A stretch of DNA of 54,454 nucleotides from Gemmatimonadota bacterium (GCA_025357945.1 JANYLJ010000044.1:1-54454), one strand, 5' to 3'. Shown: positions 32,068 through 41,104, counted from the stretch's first letter. The notes: generated from the letters alone by a model not told the origin. Numbers and translations are program-made.

Positions 32068-32895
32068 CTATTGGGGTGAGCGCCTCCCCCCGAGCGTGGT
32101 GTACGGCGCGTCCGGCGGCGCATCGCCCCGGGGCCAGTCGCGTTCCTTCCCGGCAAAATCCGGTCGCGGACGCGACGTGACATAGGCCGCGACGTTGAGC
32201 GCGTCGAGATCGGTCAGGCTACCAGCACGGTCCAGCGGCATGTTGTGGCGGATGAATGCGGCAGCGGTCCGGACGCGCGCCATCCCGGCGCCAATGTTGA
32301 AGCTCCGGCTCCCCCAGAGCGGCGGAACTGGAGCGATTCCTGCTCCCTCGGCGCCGTGGCAGCGCGCGCAGTGGCTCCGGAACACCTGCGCACCGGCCAC
32401 CGCGTCGCCGGCCGCCGGCCCGCCGGGCACCCCACGTCCCGTGTCGCCCACCGGAACCCCCCGCGAGATGAACGCGAGGTAGACGACGATGTCGCGCATC
32501 GCGGGATCGTCGAACGCCAGTGCGCTGCCGTTCAGCGAACGGAGCAAGCAATCGTTAATGCGATCCTCGATTCGCTGAATCGCCGCGGCGCGGGCCCCGT
32601 ACCGCGGATACCGCGCGTACGCGCCGGTCAGCGGGATGGCATCCTTCTGGCGGCCGTCGCCGAGATGGCACGACGTGCAGCGGAGCGTGCTGCCAACGTG
32701 GCTGGGCAACGAATCGCGCGTGGCGGCGAGGATGGCATGGCCGCGCCGGATACTACGGCCGAGTTCGCCGCCCGGCACCGCAGAACCGTCGGGGGCACGG
32801 AACGAAGTGTCCGCCGTCACCGCGGCAGACGCCGACCCATGCGGCGCGCGATCGCACGCGGCCACCGCCACCGTCAACACGAGGAGGTATCGCAC
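32068..32895 (-). CDS. Dihaem cytochrome c, TsdA (thiosulphate dehydrogenase)-like, lipoprotein
   Basis: A 275-residue exported cytochrome with two haem sites, CTSCH (73-77) and CARCH (176-180). The segment AAIQRIEDRINDCLLRSLNG is typical of TsdA/SoxA-like proteins; the Cys at 116 sits where TsdA has an unusual haem-ligand Cys. A Met-bearing region (IRHNMPLDRAG) may ligate the second haem. The leader VAVAACD suggests a lipid anchor. TsdA couples thiosulphate oxidation to tetrathionate, or the reverse. A half-size TauE gene is next upstream, which fits sulphur metabolism. It is the last gene of the DUF1800 unit. A different electron donor cannot be excluded. Confidence 0.85.
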   Translation of the reverse strand: MRYLLVLTVAVAACDRAPHGSASAAVTADTSFRAPDGSAVPGGELGRSIRRGHAILAATRDSLPSHVGSTLRCTSCHLGDGRQKDAIPLTGAYARYPRYGARAAAIQRIEDRINDCLLRSLNGSALAFDDPAMRDIVVYLAFISRGVPVGDTGRGVPGGPAAGDAVAGAQVFRSHCARCHGAEGAGIAPVPPLWGSRSFNIGAGMARVRTAAAFIRHNMPLDRAGSLTDLDALNVAAYVTSRPRPDFAGKERDWPRGDAPPDAPYTTLGGRRSPQ

Positions 32896-32901
32896 GGCGC
32901 G

Positions 32902-33261
32902 TTACGCCGCCTTGACCCACATTCGGATGGCCATCACTACCAGGAGAATTGCGAAACCGCGCTGCAGCATGGCGGGCGCCAGGCCCTGGGCGTAGCGTGC
33001 ACTCACCCAGGCACCGCCCGTGATGCCGAGGGCGACCAGCCAGGCGGCGCGCACATCGATATTGCCCGATTTCCAGTACTCCAACGCGGCGAGGATGCCG
33101 ACCGGCAAGAGCAATGCGCCGATCGACGTGCCCACGGCGCGCTTGTATTCCATACCCATACCCAGTGCGAGGGCCGGCACAATGACGATTCCGCCGCCAA
33201 TGCCGAAGAGTCCCGCAAGGAGACCGGCGGCGATTCCGATGATGACGTAGAGCAGGGCCAT
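32902..33261 (-). CDS. Half-size TauE/SafE-family membrane permease
   Basis: A 119-residue inner-membrane protein with about four helices. N-terminal IIGIAAGLLAGLFGIGGGIV carries the family's glycine-rich G-x-G-G-G motif, followed by AVGTSIGALLLPVGILAALE. TauE/SafE proteins export sulphite or organosulphur compounds and usually have about 250 residues in two repeats; this has only one, so it may work as a dimer. It sits 6 bases upstream of the TsdA-like gene and 8 bases downstream of the TonB receptor gene. Substrate unproven. Confidence 0.88.
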   Translation of the reverse strand: MALLYVIIGIAAGLLAGLFGIGGGIVIVPALALGMGMEYKRAVGTSIGALLLPVGILAALEYWKSGNIDVRAAWLVALGITGGAWVSARYAQGLAPAMLQRGFAILLVVMAIRMWVKAA

Positions 33262-33269
33262 GTGAACTC

Positions 33270-36050
33270 CTAGAAGCGCAATTCCATGCCGAACCGGATC
33301 AGGCGCGGCGGGCCAAACACGAAGAGCGGCCAGGTGAAGTCGCGTGCGGCGGCAAGGTACAGCGGCATCAGTTCCGTCGTGCCAGAGATGATACCGTCAC
33401 CGTTCAGGTCGGCGGCTCGTCGGTACCGCGGTGACTCATAAGGTATCGGGTTGGGATTGGTGTTGTACGCGGTCTGCGCCAGGCGGAGCACCGTGGCGCT
33501 GTCGGCGTTCGCCGTGCCGGTGTCACGGCGGACGCTGGTCTGGTTCGCCGTGTTCAGGATGTTCCGCGCGTCGATGTAGATCCCGCCGTTCAGCTTGCCG
33601 AAACGCACCGGCCGCCGCAGCAGGGCATCGAACGTGTGTTGGCTGGGAAGGCGGCTGCCGTTGATCTCGCCAATGAGCGTATCGCCCACGGCACTGGTGC
33701 GGGTGTACGGCAGCCCGCTCCAGTAGTGCCCCACGGCAGAGATTTCCAGCCCGGCGAATGGCCGGACGCCGAAGAGCTTGATGCCGCCCGTGGGATCGAT
33801 CTGGCCAGTCATCACCGCGGTGACCGCGATGCGACGGTCGTAGTCCAACGGGAACTGGAAGCGCGACGCGGCGATGGTGTCGTGCGTGTTCGGGTCGATG
33901 TGGGTCTGGTTGTAGATATTGAACGCGTTGCTGACCGTCGCCGTCGCTTGTTGCACCACCCCCGACACCTTGATGCCCCAGTTCTTCGTCAGTTCCTGCT
34001 CGAAGATCAACTCGGCTCCGGTGACGGTACCGATGTCGGCGTTGATGAACTTCGACGAATCCGGGTTGACGTTCAGTGGTACCGATGCGACCAGACCATC
34101 GAGGTGCTTCTCGTAGATGTTGACCTTGACCGTGTTGCCGGTGGCGAGCCGCACCCGCACGCTCAGCTCGTACTGCATCGCCGATTCGAACCCGAGGTTG
34201 GGATTGCCCCGCCGGAACCGCCCGGTGCGCGTGGTGTCATCGAACGCTGCGTCCACCAGGTATTGCAGGTCGGGCGGCTGGGAGAACTTGCCCATGCTGG
34301 CTACGAACGTGGCACCCGCAACCATCGTCGAGACCGCCACCCGAGGATTGAAAGACCTGTGCGACTTGAGCGTGGTGTTGGTCGCGTCCGCCCCACCGGG
34401 AGAGAACCCGTCGAGCCGCATCCCGGCGGTGAAGCCGAGATCCTTCACGCGCGCCTGCGCCTCCACATAGGCACCAGAAAGCGACGGTGAGAAGTGTGAC
34501 GCGGTCGGCGGCGGCACGGTGCCCGCGACGGGCTGGTACGCCAGCACCCGCTGGAACGTCTTCACCGTCTGTGCTGCGTATACCCCGCCGAAATGCACGT
34601 CGAGATAGCGGCCGAGTCCCAGGGTGGCATCCAGCTGGGTCCGCAACTCCGAGAACTCGTTCCACGCGAGTTCGCCGGAGCCCGCGCCGGCCTTGAAGAA
34701 CGCCGGAACGCCCCACGGCGTGTTGCTGGCCAGCTGCGGTGTGCCGAAATCCGGCAATGCTGCCCGCGTGGCGAGGGTGTCCTGCGCCTGAGCGATGGTC
34801 TCGTCGAGGATGTGCAGCCGCTTGGCCGTGAACGCACCGAACTTGTAATCCGGCGCAGCCACCGTGCCGCGCACAAACTGCTTGTCGAAATAGCCAACGC
34901 GCAGGTCGCCGAACAGTGGCAGCTCGCTCTCAGCCGGCGGTAGCAACTGCAGATGTCCGGTCAGCAGCTTGCCATCGGTGCGGCTTCCTGGCGCGGAATT
35001 CTGGTCGTACTTGTAGACCGGATCGTACAGGTAGGCCTGCTGCGTCGTGGCGAGTCCGAAGAACCGGCCGACGGCGCGCGCTGTGAATGGCACCGTCAAC
35101 TTGGCGCCCACGGTCCACGTTTCAGCACTGCTGTGGGGCAGCGGATACGGCGTGGTGTAGCGCGGATCGAGCGGGTTGGTCGGCGCCGGTGCGGTCGAAG
35201 GATCCGCGTCCAGCTGTCCATTCAGGTCGAGAATGGCGACGGCCTTCACTTTTTTGCCGATCGGCCCGTCCGCCTGCAGGACGAGGCGATCGATGCCGTG
35301 GTCTGCGGCACCCGTGAGCGGGCGATCATTTTCGTACGCGACGCGACCGCGCCACGCGTCGCCGCCATCGCGAGTCGTTACATCGACCACGCCCGAGATG
35401 GCCTGGCCGTAGCGGGCCGAAAAACCGTTGGTGACCAGCGATGCCGACGTGATCAGGTCGGGCGGAATCTGGAGCGACGACCTGCCGTTGGTGGATGCGT
35501 CTAGCTGATTCTTGATCCCGAAGCCGTCCAGCACGAACGCCTGCTGTCCCGGCCGTCCACCACGATAACTCTCGCCGACCACGCCGGCCTGCAGCGCGAT
35601 TGCCTCCTGTAGACTCGTCACCGGCAGGCGTCGCAGCTGGTCGGCAGTGATCCGCTGTTCAGTAGCGGTGGCGAGCGGATCGAGTACCGGGTCCTGGACG
35701 CCCACCGCACGGAGTTCGGCCAGCTGTACGGCGAACGGGGCCAGTCGGACGTCGGCGCGAGTGATCTCGCCGCCGCGGATCTCGACCCCGGCACGCCGCT
35801 CCGGGCGATATCCCGGCCGGGTCACCGCCAGTTGATGCAGCCCCGCCGGAATGCCGCGAATCCGATACTCACCGAGGGTGTCGGTCGTGGTGAAGTAGCG
35901 GCCGCCGTCGACGCGTACTTCCACGCCGCGCACCGGCCCGTCGTTCGTGGCGTCGATCACCCGACCGGTGAGCCCGCCGACTCCCTGGGCCGCAAGCGGA
36001 ACGAACGCCACAACGCTGGTGACCAGCGCGAGTCGAAGGCTGCCTGTCAG
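33270..36050 (-). CDS. TonB-dependent receptor with carboxypeptidase-regulatory-like domain
   Basis: A 926-residue outer-membrane receptor. The mature N-terminus is a CarboxypepD_reg-like domain (GGLTGRVIDATNDGPVRGVE, then GRYFTTTDTLGEYRIRGIPA). The plug follows (ITADQLRRLPVTSLQEAIAL, QQAFVLDGFG) and then a long beta-barrel ending RLIRFGMELRF with the aromatic C-terminus needed for insertion. The start is assigned to a CTG at 36050: it overlaps the lipoprotein stop (CTGA) and yields a signal peptide (TGSLRLALVTSVVAFVPLAA). The GTG at 36011 would cut that leader in half. Synthesis is thus coupled to the lipoprotein, a likely partner. The ligand is unknown. Confidence 0.92.
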   Translation of the reverse strand: MTGSLRLALVTSVVAFVPLAAQGVGGLTGRVIDATNDGPVRGVEVRVDGGRYFTTTDTLGEYRIRGIPAGLHQLAVTRPGYRPERRAGVEIRGGEITRADVRLAPFAVQLAELRAVGVQDPVLDPLATATEQRITADQLRRLPVTSLQEAIALQAGVVGESYRGGRPGQQAFVLDGFGIKNQLDASTNGRSSLQIPPDLITSASLVTNGFSARYGQAISGVVDVTTRDGGDAWRGRVAYENDRPLTGAADHGIDRLVLQADGPIGKKVKAVAILDLNGQLDADPSTAPAPTNPLDPRYTTPYPLPHSSAETWTVGAKLTVPFTARAVGRFFGLATTQQAYLYDPVYKYDQNSAPGSRTDGKLLTGHLQLLPPAESELPLFGDLRVGYFDKQFVRGTVAAPDYKFGAFTAKRLHILDETIAQAQDTLATRAALPDFGTPQLASNTPWGVPAFFKAGAGSGELAWNEFSELRTQLDATLGLGRYLDVHFGGVYAAQTVKTFQRVLAYQPVAGTVPPPTASHFSPSLSGAYVEAQARVKDLGFTAGMRLDGFSPGGADATNTTLKSHRSFNPRVAVSTMVAGATFVASMGKFSQPPDLQYLVDAAFDDTTRTGRFRRGNPNLGFESAMQYELSVRVRLATGNTVKVNIYEKHLDGLVASVPLNVNPDSSKFINADIGTVTGAELIFEQELTKNWGIKVSGVVQQATATVSNAFNIYNQTHIDPNTHDTIAASRFQFPLDYDRRIAVTAVMTGQIDPTGGIKLFGVRPFAGLEISAVGHYWSGLPYTRTSAVGDTLIGEINGSRLPSQHTFDALLRRPVRFGKLNGGIYIDARNILNTANQTSVRRDTGTANADSATVLRLAQTAYNTNPNPIPYESPRYRRAADLNGDGIISGTTELMPLYLAAARDFTWPLFVFGPPRLIRFGMELRF

Positions 36051-37162
36051 GGCACGAGCCCTTGGTAGAGGTGCAAATCGGACCCCGAGCTGGTGAACGT
36101 CTGCAGGTGACCAAATCCACCGCCCACTTGCGCGACCAGATCACCGGTCACCGGTGACATCTGTGGCGTGGCGACGACGCCTGCGGTAGTGCGAATTACC
36201 TGCCCGACGCCCGTCGTCAACGAGATCGCGCGCAATTCGAAAGTGCCCGGATTGAGCTGCCCGAAGACCACGCCGTTTGGAGTTGCGGTCGAGAGGGTCA
36301 CCGGATCGACGGCGACCACGCAGATCGATCCCCGGCACGAAACACCGAGAAGCTGCGCGCCGCCGTTGGGGCTGACGATGCCGACGGATGTTACCGTGCC
36401 CCCAGCCGCGGGCACCCTGAAGAGCCGGCGGTCATCACGGCGCGTGAACACCATCGACGCGCCGTTCTCCGCCAGCGAGTAGGAGGTGGCGCCGGTGGTG
36501 CCCGACACGACCTGGAGCGTCGCGCCCGTCTCGGTAATGGCGCCCCGCACCACCGCCTGGCCGTAGAAGATCGTATCGATCGGTGCACAGTTGAAGCAGT
36601 GCCCGAGCGCCGAAAAGTCCTGGGCGAGCGCGATGAACGTCGTTGACCCGGTCCAGCTGATGTCAGCCAGCCACGACACCGGCGTTGTTCCGGCAAACGT
36701 TGGCAGCGTCAACAGCGCACGGCGCCGAAACGGCGCCGCCGAGTCCGCCAACCAGACTGTGGTCTCGGACGGCGCCGTCGACCCGGCGCCACTGCCGGAG
36801 ACGGCCTCCGCGTAGAGCAGTCGTCCGTCGGCACCGAGCGCGTACGCCAGGAAGCTGTTCACGCTGTCGGTCTGGGTGGCGCGTTCGTCGCAGAGCTGCC
36901 AGATGCGCGTGCCACCTGCCGCGGGGAGGAGTCCGAGGCAACGATGTTGCGACCCGGGCACCACGTCGACGTACGAGTAGAGAATCCCCCGGCCGTCCTC
37001 CGTCCAGGTCGGCCAGTAATCCTGATTGCTGTTCAACGTGAGCCGGATGTCGGCGCCGGTGTTGAACGGCCCGATCGGTGTGGCCGGGTTGGCGAAGCCA
37101 TCACTGTGGCCGCAGCCCAGCAACACGATCACTGACCACACGACGTGCTTGCGACCCGGCAT
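36047..37162 (-). CDS. Lipoprotein with a TolB/beta-propeller-like fold
   Basis: A 371-residue exported lipoprotein with leader VVWSVIVLLGCG and a lipidated Cys17. The body has repeated four-strand motifs expected of a propeller: YWPTWTEDGRGILYSYVD, FLAYALGADGRLLYAEAV, SYSLAENGASMVFTRRDDRR and TPQMSPVTGDLVAQVGGG. This resembles TolB/WD40-like PD40 repeats. Several Cys pairs (HRCLGLL, WQLCDE, GHCFNCAP, SCRGSICVV) may form disulphides. Its stop overlaps the TonB receptor start. It could be a surface or periplasmic ligand-binding partner of the receptor, which is inference from pairing. Confidence 0.75.
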   Translation of the reverse strand: MPGRKHVVWSVIVLLGCGHSDGFANPATPIGPFNTGADIRLTLNSNQDYWPTWTEDGRGILYSYVDVVPGSQHRCLGLLPAAGGTRIWQLCDERATQTDSVNSFLAYALGADGRLLYAEAVSGSGAGSTAPSETTVWLADSAAPFRRRALLTLPTFAGTTPVSWLADISWTGSTTFIALAQDFSALGHCFNCAPIDTIFYGQAVVRGAITETGATLQVVSGTTGATSYSLAENGASMVFTRRDDRRLFRVPAAGGTVTSVGIVSPNGGAQLLGVSCRGSICVVAVDPVTLSTATPNGVVFGQLNPGTFELRAISLTTGVGQVIRTTAGVVATPQMSPVTGDLVAQVGGGFGHLQTFTSSGSDLHLYQGLVP

Positions 37163-37174
37163 GGTACCGGAAAG

Positions 37175-38422
37175 CTACCCGAACATGCCCACCTTCGCCG
37201 GGTGATCGAATCCGGGGAAGACCTGCGAAATGTTCGCCGGTCCGAGATGCCCTTGCAGCACCTCGCTGAACACGGAGCGGAAATCCGTCGTGACGGCGAG
37301 GTCGCGTCCTTCGTAGCGCTGTTCCGGCGAAAGACCGGGCCAGCGACCGTACACCTTCCCGCCTTGGACGTTGCCGCCCATGATCATCATCGCGGTGCCG
37401 TGACCGTGATCGGTGCCGCTGGTGCCGTTCTCCTTCACGGTGCGGCCGAATTCGCTCATGGTGATCACGACGACATCCCGCATCTGTTCGCCAAGATCGG
37501 TGGTGAACGCGGCGAGCGCGCCGGCGAGTTCGTCGAGACGCCCGGCGAGCTGTCCCTGATCGGCGCCCTGGTTGACGTGCGTGTCCCAGCCGCCCACGTC
37601 GACGAAGGCGATCTCGACGCCGAGGTCGGCCTTGATCAGTTGGGCGATCTGCTGGAGCGAATTCGCCAGCTTGCTCTTGCCGTAGACGGCGCCGTTTGCC
37701 GGCGGCATCGCCGTGGGGTTCGCGGTCTTGAGCATCTTGATCGCCTCGAAGCTTTCCGCCGACGACGACGCCACCAGTCCGGTGGCCGCGCCCTGGTAGA
37801 GTTCCTCGAACGCGCGCGTCAGCTTGACCTCGCCGCTTGCCTGGGCGGCGCGCATACCGAAAGTGCGGAGGTCGTCGATCGCCAGCGACGGTGCGCTGCC
37901 GGCCATGGTGCGGGGGAGTTGTGGCCCGAACGCGACGGCGCGAAATGGCGTGCTGGCGTGTTCCTCCGGATGGTTGCAGTAACGATTGGCCCAGCCGTCT
38001 GGTGTGCTCTTGACGTCCGGTGTGCCCGACTCCATGTAGTCCTGCGCATCGAAGTGAGAGCGCGTGGTCGAGGGTGAGCCAACCGCGTGGACAATCGCCA
38101 GGGAGTGCTGGTCCCAGAGTGGCTTGAGTGGTGCCAGCCGCGGATGCAGCGCGAACATGCCGTCGAGCGACACGAGCTGTTCCTTCGGCAAGGCGATCCG
38201 GGAGCGTTCCTGCCAGTACCACGGGTCGCCGGCTGGCACGATCATCGACAGGCCGTCCACCGCGCCGCGCTGGAACAGGCAGACGAGCGTCTTCCTGGCC
38301 GAACCCGTGCCGCCAGCGGTCTTGAGTGCATAGGCAGCGCGGTCGAGGAAGATCGGATCAGCACCGAGGGAGACGAGCGCGAGCCCGCCTGCCTTCATGA
38401 ATGCGCGGCGTGAGATTGCCAT
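37175..38422 (-). CDS. DUF1501 protein with Tat signal
   Basis: A 415-residue exported protein whose N-terminus SRRAFMKAGGLALVSLG is a twin-arginine signal, implying folding before export. The DUF1501 family belongs near the sulphatase/alkaline-phosphatase fold; visible blocks are LVCLFQRGAVDGLSMIVPAG, FALHPRLAPLKPLWDQHSLA, THVNQG with the preceding GGWD, the metal-site-like ITMSEFGRT and GTDHGHGTAMMIMGGNVQGG. Members usually stand next to DUF1800 genes, as here. Their biochemical role is unknown. It follows DUF1800 by 21 bases. Confidence 0.92.
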   Translation of the reverse strand: MAISRRAFMKAGGLALVSLGADPIFLDRAAYALKTAGGTGSARKTLVCLFQRGAVDGLSMIVPAGDPWYWQERSRIALPKEQLVSLDGMFALHPRLAPLKPLWDQHSLAIVHAVGSPSTTRSHFDAQDYMESGTPDVKSTPDGWANRYCNHPEEHASTPFRAVAFGPQLPRTMAGSAPSLAIDDLRTFGMRAAQASGEVKLTRAFEELYQGAATGLVASSSAESFEAIKMLKTANPTAMPPANGAVYGKSKLANSLQQIAQLIKADLGVEIAFVDVGGWDTHVNQGADQGQLAGRLDELAGALAAFTTDLGEQMRDVVVITMSEFGRTVKENGTSGTDHGHGTAMMIMGGNVQGGKVYGRWPGLSPEQRYEGRDLAVTTDFRSVFSEVLQGHLGPANISQVFPGFDHPAKVGMFG

Positions 38423-38443
38423 GGTGTTACTCCTGGGTCGCCG

Positions 38444-40141
38444 TCATTGCCGTTGAAATTCCGGGCCGCCGATCGCGAGCCCCACTGCCAGTGCCCGCGC
38501 CATGCGAGGATCGGGCACGTCCGCCAGTTCCTTCAGGATCGTTTCGCGCGTCCGCTGCGTCATCGCGCCACCAAGCACCGCCTTGTCCACGGCGGCGATC
38601 AGCGCGGCGTGGTCATCGGTGACGGCAACAACGCGGTCGAGGTCGACCACGGCGCCCGGCATCTTTCCACCGGCGAGTTGCACCGCGAAGTTCATCCGCG
38701 CCAGCAGCGCGCCGCTGTTGACCCAGTCCTGCTGCCGTTCGCCGTATCCGTCGGGAGTCGCGTGCTGGAAGAGCGGTTCGCCGAGTTGCCCGACGCGCTG
38801 GGCGAGGCGCGGCGTCGAGTCCGGCGTACCGTTCACGGCCCGCAGCGCACTGACGACGAACTCGAGCGGCGTCTTGACCTTGCTCTGCACGTTGACGGAC
38901 GCCCAGAAGTCTGGCGAATGGAGGATCGCCCGCACGACCTCACGGATATCGCCACCGCTCTTCTGCCAGGCATGCACCGCGTCGTCGATGCAGCCATCGG
39001 GCGGCACGTCGTTGACGAATCGCGCGCAGAGCTGCGCGCTCACGTGATGCATCGTCGCCGGCTCGTTCGCCAGCATTTTCAACAGGCGCATCCCTTCATC
39101 CTCGCCATGCCCGCCACTGAACTGCTGGCCGAGCACCATCTTGGACTGGTTGTCGTGCACTGCGTCGCGGAACGTGTACGCTGCGTCTTTACGGTCGATG
39201 CCCCAGCCGGTGAGGATCCGCGCGACAGCAATGACGTCCTGCTGGCTGTACCCGCCGTCGACGCCGAGGGTGTGCAGTTCCATCAGTTCGCGGGCGTAAT
39301 TCTCGTTCAAGCCGCGGGGGGCGCGTTGCTTCGCCGCCAGTTGGGTTGGCGTCATCGGGTCGGCGCCGTTCTGCGGGAAGACACCGGGCCGGGGATTGGG
39401 GAAGATGCCGCGGCCCCGGCCGATCGCCGGGAACGGGCGCACGCCGCCGTGGCCGCGTTGCATCGCGGCGAGCCGCTGGTCCGAACCGTCGGCGACGCTC
39501 TCGGCGTTGTCGAGGTAGAAGAGCATCGCCGGGCTCTTGGCCGTCGCCACTAACAGGTCCTCGAACCGGCCGAGGCTGTGGCCGCGGATGGTCCGGTCGA
39601 GATAGTCGGCGAAGTAGGGGCGGTCCTGGCCCTTGTTGATGAATACGTTGAAGTGATTCGTCCAGAAATCGACCAGGATCTCATCCAACTGGCGGTCAGA
39701 TTGGACGGCCCGCACCAGCGTGACCGTTTGCAGCTGCGCGATCAGGGCCTGGAGTGAGCGGCGGCCACCCTGCTGCTCGGTGCGGATTTCGTCGAGCAGG
39801 CGCTGGCGGGCGGCCGAGTCGCCGATCGCCTGTGCCTGCTGCACCTTGGCCTGATTCTTCTGCTGGAGATCCTGCATTTCCAACCGCGACACGTGGAGCA
39901 CGTCGAAGCCGCGCTCCAGGTCGGCAAGTGCCGGGTCGTGGACGTCGCTGAACCCCAGCTGTCGATCCACCCATTTCATGACCCCGTCGTGGGCGATTGC
40001 TTCGATTTCCCCCGGGGTGGCGCCGTAGGCCAACCGGCTGAGCACGTGACGGGCAGAGTCGATGGCAGTCATCGGGGCTTGTGCCGGTAGTGGAGCAGCC
40101 AGCCGGAGTCCAAGGCCGAGGACCGGAATGATGCATTTCAT
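38444..40141 (-). CDS. DUF1800 family exported protein
   Basis: A 565-residue protein with a leader ending RLAAPLPAQA. The ATG at 40141 is used because AGGGA lies 8 bases upstream. DUF1800 blocks: AIDSARHVLSRLAYGATPGE, DEILVDFWTNHFNVF, PRGLNENYARELMELHTLGV, DVIAVARILTGWG, and AILHSPDFW with VKTPLEFVVSALRAVNG. A coiled stretch (LQQKNQAKVQQAQAIGDSAA) and a Gly/Pro/Arg-rich loop (GRGRGIFPNPRPGVFPQNG) are insertions. It heads the six-gene unit; an AT-richer 150-base region upstream likely holds its promoter. Function unknown. Confidence 0.92.
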   Translation of the reverse strand: MKCIIPVLGLGLRLAAPLPAQAPMTAIDSARHVLSRLAYGATPGEIEAIAHDGVMKWVDRQLGFSDVHDPALADLERGFDVLHVSRLEMQDLQQKNQAKVQQAQAIGDSAARQRLLDEIRTEQQGGRRSLQALIAQLQTVTLVRAVQSDRQLDEILVDFWTNHFNVFINKGQDRPYFADYLDRTIRGHSLGRFEDLLVATAKSPAMLFYLDNAESVADGSDQRLAAMQRGHGGVRPFPAIGRGRGIFPNPRPGVFPQNGADPMTPTQLAAKQRAPRGLNENYARELMELHTLGVDGGYSQQDVIAVARILTGWGIDRKDAAYTFRDAVHDNQSKMVLGQQFSGGHGEDEGMRLLKMLANEPATMHHVSAQLCARFVNDVPPDGCIDDAVHAWQKSGGDIREVVRAILHSPDFWASVNVQSKVKTPLEFVVSALRAVNGTPDSTPRLAQRVGQLGEPLFQHATPDGYGERQQDWVNSGALLARMNFAVQLAGGKMPGAVVDLDRVVAVTDDHAALIAAVDKAVLGGAMTQRTRETILKELADVPDPRMARALAVGLAIGGPEFQRQ

Positions 40142-40245
40142 GGTCATGTCCCTTAGACGCTGGGTTGGCGCAGGGGTTAAGGCCGCGAGTACGCAAACGG
40201 CGACCCCGGCAGTATTCTTGTCCCGTATCCGTAAACCGTTATTGG

Positions 40246-40262
40246 ACGGCCAGATCGGCCGT
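40246..40262. promoter_or_regulatory. Short perfect inverted repeat in a divergent promoter region
   Basis: ACGGCC and GGCCGT flank the 5-base loop AGATC, followed by TTTTC. It lies between the DUF1800 gene and the divergent lipoprotein gene in a stretch with lower G+C. It could be an operator half-site pair for a dimeric repressor, or a weak hairpin. No regulator gene is adjacent. Confidence 0.35.
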
Positions 40263-40294
40263 TTTCGGGTTCCCACCGTCGGGAGACCGCAGCT

Positions 40295-41104
40295 TTGATC
40301 GTACCACGCCGCCGCGATACCCGTGCGCTCTGGCCGACGGCCTGCCTGGTGGCTGGCCTGATCGGCTGCGTACCGCTCGGCCTGAACCTCCCCTCCGACG
40401 ACGGCCCGCCCGCACCCGACGGGGGCCGGATCAAGTCCGCCGTTGGCTGGCTGACGACGCGCCCGGGAGAAACGACCAGTCGTGGCCCCGACGGTCAGAT
40501 CGCGATCCAGGTCGTTCACTTCGCCGGTCGGACGTTCCTGCAACAGGTGCGGCACTACAAGGTGGGCGACGCGGCATACGGCGATTCGGTGCTGCTCGAC
40601 CGGACGTCACTCCGACCGTTCGAAACCTGGCGGTGGACACCCCGGGGCACCTACATCGCTCGCTACAACCACCGGGTGGTGGAGCGAGCGTTCCATCCCG
40701 TCCGAGGCGCGGCGATACGGTCGAGCGAAACGATGGACGTCGAGCCGTACTCGGCCCTTGGCGTGGAGCTGCTCGTCGCGTCGTTGCCGCTCGGGCAGGG
40801 GTATCACGGCGTGCTGCCGGTGGCGGTCGACACCGCGCTGCGTGGCTGGAGTTGGCTGCGGTTCGAGGTCCAGGCCGAGATGACGATGCAGGAGCGCCCG
40901 GACCAGAAGGCGATCGAGACGTGGATCGTCGATTACGACAACGGCGTCAAGTCCACCGGGCTCGAACGGACCCGACTCTATATCGCCATCGATGGTCGAT
41001 CGGTTCGCAAGATGCAGCACCTGGGACCGGACAACGAGGTCCTGGGCACGCTGCGGCGCCTGCTCCTGGCGGTGCCGGCAGCGCGCACGAGAGTCGGTGC
41101 GTAG
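40295..41104 (+). CDS. Hypothetical lipoprotein
   Basis: A 269-residue exported lipoprotein; the leader LWPTACLVAGLIGC gives a clear lipobox (Cys25). The start is an assigned TTG at 40295 giving a basic N-region (PRRRDTRALW); no ATG in frame precedes the leader. The mature part is beta-rich (GQIAIQVVHFAGRTFLQQVR, HYKVGDAAYGDSVLLDRTSL, RYNHRVVERAFHPV) with one acidic region and ends in a basic tail. It recalls DUF3108-type barrels but the match is weak. It is divergent from the DUF1800 unit and followed by a terminator. Function unknown. Confidence 0.7.
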   Translation: MIVPRRRDTRALWPTACLVAGLIGCVPLGLNLPSDDGPPAPDGGRIKSAVGWLTTRPGETTSRGPDGQIAIQVVHFAGRTFLQQVRHYKVGDAAYGDSVLLDRTSLRPFETWRWTPRGTYIARYNHRVVERAFHPVRGAAIRSSETMDVEPYSALGVELLVASLPLGQGYHGVLPVAVDTALRGWSWLRFEVQAEMTMQERPDQKAIETWIVDYDNGVKSTGLERTRLYIAIDGRSVRKMQHLGPDNEVLGTLRRLLLAVPAARTRVGA

